DNA of 12,453 nucleotides, taken from the NCBI GenBank assembly GCA_900553035.1, contig USCC01000064.1, positions 1 to 12,453 of the forward strand. Reading direction: 5' to 3'. The stretch is from an uncultured Rhodospirillaceae bacterium. Lineage in GTDB: Bacteria; Pseudomonadota; Alphaproteobacteria; CAAGCB01; CAG-977. Of this stretch, positions 7,912 to 12,453 are shown in pieces; the stretch's first letter is position 1; every line of letters begins with the position of its first letter. The notes under the pieces were generated by a model. That model was not told where the DNA came from and searched no databases. It saw nothing but the letters and a program-made list of their open reading frames with translations. Made by a program: the position numbers and the translations under genes.

Positions 7912-8802
7912 TTATCTGCCGACGACCAGAGTGCTCCACCCCTCAAGGCGGTAGCGTTTTTTCAGATGCAGCCCGACCCGGCGGTGAGCGTCAAGCACCC
8001 AGGGTTCCTGGCGGTAAAGCAACCCCGACAGGACGGCGAAACCGCCGGATGACAAATTGCGAGCCAGGTCTTTGGCCATCCATGTCAGCGGCCGCGCCAG
8101 AATATTTGAAAACACCAGGTCATACGGCCCGTTCCGGCGGATTTCCGCAGGTTTGTAGCCATTCCCGACCCAGGCGCGGAGATAGGAGGCGACATGGTTC
8201 TTCCGCGCGTTTTCCAACGTGACGCGGACGGATTCCGGATCAATGTCCGTCGCATAGACAGGCTTGCGGAACGTCAGCGCCGCGGCCAGCCCCAGAATAC
8301 CGGAGCCGCAGCCCATATCGAGTATTTTTTCCGGCGCAAACCGACGCGCCAGATCACCCATCGCCATCAGGCACCCCTTGGTCGTAAAGTGCTCCCCGGA
8401 ACCGAAAGCCGTCGCCGCGTCGATTTTCAGCGAAAGCTTCGTCATCGGGGGCGGTTCGGTAATATGCGAACCGTAAATGTAGTATCGGCCGACAGAAACA
8501 GGCTGGAAGCTGATCAGGCTTTCCTTCAGCCAGTTGCGCGGGGCCAGTTCCCTGATCTCGCAGGGTGGCACGGCGGTTTCCGAAACAGCGGCCGCCACTT
8601 CCAGAGCGGCTTTCAGATGCGCCGGGTCGGGTTTCGAGGGATAAATGGCCTCAAGCGTCCATTTCCCTTTGTCCTCGCCTGTTTCGATTTCCGAAGCCAG
8701 CAGAGCCGCGTCATCCGCGTCCAGAGCCCGTTCATAAAAAGGGACCGCTTCCGCCGGAAGAATCATGGAAATTTGCCAGTTGCTGGCCGGTTCTGTCATC
8801 AT
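7912..8802 (-). CDS. prmA: Ribosomal protein L11 methyltransferase
   Basis: PrmA uses S-adenosylmethionine to methylate lysines and the N-terminus of ribosomal protein L11. 296 residues, the usual length. An N-terminal L11-recognition domain covers ~1-100. Next come DAATAFGSGEHFTT (128-141, the PrmA family's AFG-G-H-TT signature) and the class I methyltransferase motif I LDMGCGSGILG (161-171). Acidic DIDPESV (186-192) is the likely SAM ribose contact, and SNILARPL (232-239) is the NPP(Y)-like catalytic-site segment typical of PrmA. The initiating ATG at 8802 overlaps the helicase stop by four bases (ATGA), and a second ATG follows immediately at 8799, so the start is ambiguous by one codon. 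The overlap implies translational coupling to the helicase gene. The aminopeptidase gene follows after 13 bases. Confidence 0.96.
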   Translation of the reverse strand: MMTEPASNWQISMILPAEAVPFYERALDADDAALLASEIETGEDKGKWTLEAIYPSKPDPAHLKAALEVAAAVSETAVPPCEIRELAPRNWLKESLISFQPVSVGRYYIYGSHITEPPPMTKLSLKIDAATAFGSGEHFTTKGCLMAMGDLARRFAPEKILDMGCGSGILGLAAALTFRKPVYATDIDPESVRVTLENARKNHVASYLRAWVGNGYKPAEIRRNGPYDLVFSNILARPLTWMAKDLARNLSSGGFAVLSGLLYRQEPWVLDAHRRVGLHLKKRYRLEGWSTLVVGR

Positions 8803-11099
8803 GATGCGCTTTCCAAATAATCCGCCATTACTTTTTTCAGGCCGGCTTCGTCGAATAAAACCCGAAGGCTGTTGCCGTCGGCTTCGATGACCCTGCCGTG
8901 TCCGAAGCTTTTATGATAAACGTCTGCGCCGATTTGAAAAGCATGTTTTTTACCTGAGGTGAAAAATCCTGTTTTCCGGCGGCTGAAATTATTTTTATAG
9001 GAATACGGCGCGTTTGTATAGCCTTTATCTTGATACGCGGCGCCGTATTCGTCGTCGCGGAAACGTGACCGGCCGCCTGTGCTTTCTCCGGCAAAATAAT
9101 CATAGGCGTCCTGCGGCTCTTCTTCCTGATAATCATATCCCTGCCGGGCGGCATACCCGTCCATGCGCAGGCCGTCCGATTCCACATGTTCGGGCGGAAT
9201 TTCGGAAATAAAGCGCGAGGGGAGGTTGTTTTGCCACTGGTTATAAACGCGGCGGGATCCCGCAAAGGAAATATACACCTTTTGCCGAGCGCGCGTCAGG
9301 CCGACGTAGGCCAGCCGGCGTTCTTCCTCCAGGGCGCTGAACCCGCCTTCATCCAGCGATTTCTGATGCGGAAAGAGGCCTTCCTCCCATCCGGGCATGA
9401 ACACAACGTCAAATTCCAGCCCCTTGGCCGCATGCAGTGTCATGACAGAGACGTACTCGCCGCCCGACGCTTCGGCGTCGTTGTCCATGACCAGGCTGAC
9501 ATGTTCCAGAAAAGCGTCAAACGTCGGGAAGCGTTCCTTGACGTCGCCGATCAGTTCCTGCAGGTTTTCGATTTTGCCGGGCGCTTCGGGCGATTTATCC
9601 TCCCGCCACATGCGCAGATAGCCGCTTTCCTCCAGCATCAGGCGCAGAAGCTCATCCGGGGGAAGCGTCAGGCGCAGCGGGCGCCAGTCGTCAAAAAGAG
9701 CGTAAAACTTTTCAAGCCCGGTTTTGGCCGCACCTCTCAGACCTTTTTCCCGTACCAGCATTTCTCCGGCTTCGTAAAGCGAGGTGTCTGTTTCCCGAGC
9801 CTTATGGTGGATCAGCTGAAGCGCCGCATCGCCGATGCCGCGTCGCGGCTTGTTCACCACGCGGGAAAAGGCCATGTCATCCTTCGGCTGAACCAGAAGA
9901 CGGATATAGGCGATGGCGTCGCGGATTTCCTCGCGTTCATAAAAACGCATCCCCGCAATGACCTTATAGGGCAGGCCGTAAGCCAGAAGCTGTTCTTCAA
10001 TGGCGCGGGTCTGAAAGCTTGCGCGGACAAGGACGGCCATTTGTTTCAGGCTGATGCCCCGGCGTTGTTCGCGTTCAATGCCGTCGCAGATGCGGCGGGC
10101 TTCGTCTTCACCGTTCCATACGCCGGACAGGGTGATTTTCTCACCGCTTCCGTCGCGACCCGGCGCTACGCGCAGTGTTTTGCTCAGCCTTTGTTCATTG
10201 TGGGAAATCAGTCCGGCCGCCGCGCCCAGAATATGTTCCGTCGAACGGTAGTTGCTTTCCAGCCGGATGACGGAAGCGTTCGGGAAATCCGTTTCAAAAC
10301 GCAGGATGTTGCCCACTTCGGCGCCGCGCCAGGAATAAATCGACTGATCGTCATCGCCGACACAGCAGATGTTGTTGTGTCCTCCCGCCAGCAGGCGAAG
10401 CCAGAGATACTGAGCGACGTTCGTGTCCTGATATTCGTCAACAAGGATATATCTGAACTGCCGGCGGAAAGCGTTCAGGATATCGGGATTGTTCTGAAAC
10501 AGTTCCAGACAGTACAGAAGCAGGTCGCCGAAATCGGCGGCATTCATGGTCTGCAGGCGCTTCTGATAAAGCGGGTAAAGGTGTTCGGCCGCCGGACTGA
10601 CGCGAGCGGCGGCGTCGCGCATTTTTTCCGGAGTCAGCCCCAGATCCTTCAGGCGCTGAATCTGGCTCAGAATCATGGCCGGCGGATTTTCCCGGGGATC
10701 GATTCCCTCGGCGGCGATAATCTGTTTCAGCAGGCGTTCCTGATCCGAGGAATCAAGGATGGTGAAATCGGAACCCAGGCCGACTTTGGACGAATGGCGG
10801 CGCAGGATTTTCAACCCGATGCGGTGAAACGTCCCAAGCCAGACGTTGGACGCTTCACCGCCGATCATGGCTTCAAGCCGGGCTGTCATTTCCGCGGCGG
10901 CCTTATTGGTGAAGGTGACGGCCAGACACTGGAACGGAAGCGCCCTGTTTGTCCGGATGATATGCGCCAGACGTTCGGTCAGTACGGTCGTTTTTCCTGT
11001 CCCCGCGCCGGACAGGACAAGTACCGGCCCTTCGGTTGTTTCGACGGCCAGTCTCTGTTCGGGGTTCAGGCGGCTTTCGATGGTGTTCGGCTGAGTCAT
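8799..11099 (-). CDS. uvrD: UvrD/PcrA-type ATP-dependent 3'-5' DNA helicase
   Basis: Superfamily 1A helicase used in nucleotide excision and mismatch repair and in clearing recombinase from DNA. 766 residues. Motifs appear in order: Walker A GAGTGKT (31-37), Ia VTFTNKAAAEM (61-71), II DEYQD (221-225), III GDDDQSIYSWRGA (248-260), IV NYRST (283-287), V MTLHAAKGLEFD (553-564) and VI VGLTRAR (599-605). After an acidic, tyrosine-rich low-complexity linker (~640-705) the C-terminus ends in a small Tudor-like domain (VYHKSFGHGRVIEADG, ~728-742) as in PcrA/UvrD, thought to contact RNA polymerase. ATG 11099 is preceded by a GGAAGGA-type ribosome site. It is the first gene of the compact minus-strand operon and overlaps prmA by four bases. 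UvrD and PcrA are orthologous labels; by sequence alone I cannot prefer one. Confidence 0.96.
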   Translation of the reverse strand: MTQPNTIESRLNPEQRLAVETTEGPVLVLSGAGTGKTTVLTERLAHIIRTNRALPFQCLAVTFTNKAAAEMTARLEAMIGGEASNVWLGTFHRIGLKILRRHSSKVGLGSDFTILDSSDQERLLKQIIAAEGIDPRENPPAMILSQIQRLKDLGLTPEKMRDAAARVSPAAEHLYPLYQKRLQTMNAADFGDLLLYCLELFQNNPDILNAFRRQFRYILVDEYQDTNVAQYLWLRLLAGGHNNICCVGDDDQSIYSWRGAEVGNILRFETDFPNASVIRLESNYRSTEHILGAAAGLISHNEQRLSKTLRVAPGRDGSGEKITLSGVWNGEDEARRICDGIEREQRRGISLKQMAVLVRASFQTRAIEEQLLAYGLPYKVIAGMRFYEREEIRDAIAYIRLLVQPKDDMAFSRVVNKPRRGIGDAALQLIHHKARETDTSLYEAGEMLVREKGLRGAAKTGLEKFYALFDDWRPLRLTLPPDELLRLMLEESGYLRMWREDKSPEAPGKIENLQELIGDVKERFPTFDAFLEHVSLVMDNDAEASGGEYVSVMTLHAAKGLEFDVVFMPGWEEGLFPHQKSLDEGGFSALEEERRLAYVGLTRARQKVYISFAGSRRVYNQWQNNLPSRFISEIPPEHVESDGLRMDGYAARQGYDYQEEEPQDAYDYFAGESTGGRSRFRDDEYGAAYQDKGYTNAPYSYKNNFSRRKTGFFTSGKKHAFQIGADVYHKSFGHGRVIEADGNSLRVLFDEAGLKKVMADYLESAS

Positions 11100-11123
11100 G
11101 TCTTCCTTCCCTTTCGTCCTTTT

Positions 11124-11152
11124 GTTGTACTCAAAACGGGCGGGAAGGGCAA
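11124..11152 (-). promoter_or_regulatory. Candidate sigma-70-type promoter for the uvrD-prmA-aminopeptidase-trkH operon
   Basis: On the minus strand TTGCCC (revcomp of 11147-11152) is followed after exactly 17 bases by TACAAC (revcomp of 11124-11129), 24 bases before the helicase ATG. TTGCCC is a common -35 form in alphaproteobacteria; the -10 matches TATAAT at four of six positions. It lies in the 73-base gap after the channel gene, where I see no terminator, so read-through from the channel transcript is also possible. Confidence 0.4.
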
Positions 11153-11172
11153 GAACAAAGACGGTACGGACA

Positions 11173-11928
11173 CTAGTTTAGTTTGGTAATGCCGCGGTTG
11201 ACGATACCAATGATCAGCGCGAACATGATGTAGCTGGTCATGCATTCAAACGACACCATGATTTTGGCAAACGGCGTCAGGGGGACAATATCGCCGAACC
11301 CGACCGTTGTCATCAGGATGAACGTGAAATACACGGAATCGAGAATGCCTTCGACGCCGGGGCTGAAATTGAACGCCTGTCCGACGCCGAAGAAATTGTG
11401 CAGAGATTCGATCGTCAGATTTAAAACGATGAAGGCGGTGATCAGGGACGTGAAAAAAGCCGCCAGATTGAACAGGTCCTCTTTTGTGACGATTTTGTTG
11501 GGTTCCAGATAAATACCGAGCTTTCGGATGAAGGCGCGGATATTGCTGATTGTGACGAACATGACAATACCGAAAGTCAGAAAGGTGCACAGAGGCAGCA
11601 TGGCGCTGTAAATTGTGGAAAAACCGGCGATGAAGGATACGATCAGAACCTGTTTCCGGTTCTGATAATGATAGCTGTAAAGAATCCTGTCGAACAGCAT
11701 GTGCAGGCCATAAACCGCCGCAGCCGTCAGGATGCCGTCAATCAGGGGCAAAAGAATGAAAAAACTGATGATTGTCGTGTTCGGGTCCAGCAGAGCCGAA
11801 ATCTGGCGCGAAAAAAGGGATAGAATCAGAAGCGATACCAGATAGCACGGATTGAACTGGTTGATGAAGATTTCCTTGAATTCTTCAAACTGAATTTTGT
11901 TGAATTTAAGCGAGGGAAAAACAGTCAT
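11173..11928 (-). CDS. Small potassium channel (Ion_trans_2-type pore)
   Basis: 251 residues. The K+ selectivity filter TTVGFGD lies at 207-213, preceded by a pore helix (DSVYFTFILM) and followed by a final membrane helix (~222-244), as in two-helix K+ channel modules. Further hydrophobic segments at about 28-47, 53-75, 95-127 and 153-175 suggest about five or six membrane spans, but no arginine-rich S4 voltage sensor is evident and the protein ends a few residues after the last helix. It therefore lacks a C-terminal RCK or cyclic-nucleotide domain. AAGGGG (revcomp of 11935-11940) sits six bases before the ATG. Family level (potassium channel) is secure; ion selectivity in practice and gating are inferred. 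It is separated from uvrD by 73 bases and may be its own transcript. Confidence 0.88.
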   Translation of the reverse strand: MTVFPSLKFNKIQFEEFKEIFINQFNPCYLVSLLILSLFSRQISALLDPNTTIISFFILLPLIDGILTAAAVYGLHMLFDRILYSYHYQNRKQVLIVSFIAGFSTIYSAMLPLCTFLTFGIVMFVTISNIRAFIRKLGIYLEPNKIVTKEDLFNLAAFFTSLITAFIVLNLTIESLHNFFGVGQAFNFSPGVEGILDSVYFTFILMTTVGFGDIVPLTPFAKIMVSFECMTSYIMFALIIGIVNRGITKLN

Positions 11929-11955
11929 GGCGCGCCCCTTTCGAAACCACGCTTA

Positions 11956-11984
11956 ACACTAGGCTCGGGCGAAAATACTGTCAA
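11956..11984 (-). promoter_or_regulatory. Promoter of the potassium channel gene
   Basis: On the minus strand a perfect TTGACA (revcomp of 11979-11984) is followed after exactly 17 bases by TAGTGT (revcomp of 11956-11961), 27 bases before the channel ATG. A strong -35 with a weakly conserved -10 is usual in alphaproteobacteria. It lies between the repeat array and the gene. Confidence 0.6.
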
Positions 11985-12034
11985 GACCGCCATTTGGTTA
12001 GAAGGCAGGGGAGGGAAGACTCACAGGGCTTTGC

Positions 12035-12068
12035 AAAAAAAAAGACCGGAGCAACCCCGCCCGGCTTT
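12035..12068 (-). terminator. Rho-independent terminator in repeat copy 1
   Basis: Read on the minus strand: AAAGCCGG(G), a 9-base loop, then (T)CCGG, a one-base bulge, CTTT and a continuing T-tract (nine T in total). The closing pair is G-U here where copies 2 and 3 have A-U. It would stop leftward transcription of the array just before the potassium channel promoter. Confidence 0.65.
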
Positions 12069-12202
12069 GTGAGAGGAAAGAAGGCTGCGCGCTTCGTTTC
12101 GTTCAAAAGCATCCTTCCGGCAGGCGATACATTATCTTGAGAGCCGGATAGAACACTGGCCGGCTGTGTTCGATCAGATAAATCCCGTTTACAGGGCTTT
12201 GC

Positions 12203-12236
12203 AAAAAAAAAGACCGGAGCAATCCCGTCCGGCTTT
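12203..12236 (-). terminator. Rho-independent terminator in repeat copy 2
   Basis: On the minus strand AAAG-CCGGA (12236-12228) pairs with TCCGG (12218-12214) and, past a bulged T, CTTT (12212-12209), around a 9-base loop. The stem is followed by the rest of a nine-T run. This is the standard A-tract/stem/T-tract form. The plus strand has no T-tract after the stem, so the direction is clear. Confidence 0.7.
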
Positions 12237-12358
12237 GTGAGAGGAAAGAAGGCTGTGCGCTTCGTTTCGTTCAAAAGCATCCTTCCGGCAGGCGATACAT
12301 TATCTTGAGAGCCGGATAGAACACTGGCCGGCTGTGTTCGATCAGATAAATCCCGTTT
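12204..12358 (-). ncRNA. Candidate small RNA unit within each repeat (shown for copy 2)
   Basis: Between one terminator and the next lies about 130 bases of sequence that, on the minus strand, carries two 6-bp hairpins sharing a segment and then ends in a strong terminator. Copy 1 has the same layout. This is the form of a short, independently terminated transcript. I could not find a convincing promoter: the best is TTGCAA (revcomp of 12367-12372) with a poor -10, so the 5' end is unknown and the assignment is an inference. Confidence 0.3.
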
Positions 12359-12370
12359 ACAGGGCTTTGC

Positions 12371-12404
12371 AAAAAAAAAGACCGGAGCAATCCCGTCCGG
12401 CTTT
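12371..12404 (-). terminator. Rho-independent terminator in repeat copy 3
   Basis: The same stem, bulge, loop and nine-T tract as in copy 2, base for base, shifted by 168. Confidence 0.7.
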
Positions 12405-12453
12405 GTGAGAGGAAAGAAGGCTGTGCGCTTCGTTTCGTTCAAAAGCATCCTTC

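Larger units (their letters stand above)
12023..12453. repeat. Tandem array of a 168-base unit (two full copies and a partial third)
   Basis: Units run 12023-12190, 12191-12358 and 12359-12453 (cut by the window end), each beginning ACAGGGCTTTGC and a run of nine A. Copies 1 and 2 differ at only three bases (12055, 12060 and 12088 against 12223, 12228 and 12256, all C in copy 1 and T in copy 2); copy 3 matches copy 2 over everything visible. Each unit contains a minus-strand terminator and, upstream of it on that strand, two overlapping 6-bp inverted repeats. Because 168 is a multiple of three, a minus-strand frame stays open through the array, but I do not think it is coding. There are no spacers of CRISPR type and no transposase. 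Confidence 0.95.

Noticed and set aside
7899..7946. Upstream ATG extending the aminopeptidase by 16 residues
   Set aside because: It would overlap the end of prmA, the added residues do not look like the family, and a good ribosome site serves ATG 7898.
9186..11189. Plus-strand open frame of 667 codons antisense to the helicase gene
   Set aside because: A shadow of uvrD in a GC-moderate genome. The translation has no recognisable motifs, while the minus strand has all the helicase motifs in order.
11981..12448. Minus-strand open frame of 155 codons through the tandem repeats, which would be a 56-residue repeat protein
   Set aside because: It is open only because the unit is 168 bases. It has no ribosome site of note, each unit contains a terminator inside the frame (giving the Phe run), and the copy differences are all amino-acid changing.
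12023..12453. CRISPR array or mobile element
   Set aside because: The 168-base units are contiguous with no unique spacers, and there is no Cas gene, transposase or terminal inverted repeat.

Overview
The window reads as a short, probably complete metagenomic contig from an alphaproteobacterium, most likely an uncultured gut-associated lineage. The basis is family resemblance: a HisZ-like C-terminus directly upstream of purA, alphaproteobacterial-looking PrmA and three-domain aminopeptidase P sequences, and promoters of the TTGACA/TTGCCC type. The host-gut idea is an inference. It rests mainly on the first ~420 bases, which look like a piece of a Firmicutes surface protein rather than part of this genome.

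Layout, plus strand: (1) 1-624 is an open frame whose first two thirds are an Ig-like surface-protein fragment with strongly C-ending codons, and whose last third resembles the C-terminus of HisZ; I regard this as an assembly chimera. (2) purA (644-1936), adenylosuccinate synthetase, is intact. (3) A long hairpin follows in the 112-base gap. (4) Next come a 690-residue degenerate protein-kinase-like membrane protein (2049-4121) and, 2 bases later, a 172-residue multi-pass membrane protein (4124-4642), forming an apparent two-gene module of unknown function.

Layout, minus strand (read right to left): a small two-pore-helix-type potassium channel (11928-11173) has its own strong-looking promoter. 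It is followed by a compact operon of uvrD/pcrA helicase (11099-8799), prmA ribosomal protein L11 methyltransferase (8802-7912), a cytosolic M24 Xaa-Pro aminopeptidase (7898-6120) and trkH potassium transporter (6104-4626). Gaps in the operon are -4, 13 and 15 bases, so the last three genes are probably translated from one transcript starting at a promoter near 11124-11152. trkH converges on the small membrane gene with a 17-base 3' overlap.

The right end (12023-12453) is the least ordinary part: a tandem array of an exactly 168-base unit (two full copies and a cut third). Each unit carries a convincing minus-strand Rho-independent terminator and two mutually exclusive 6-bp hairpins upstream of it. 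I read this as a candidate array of small non-coding RNA genes. The array runs off the window, so the copy number is unknown.
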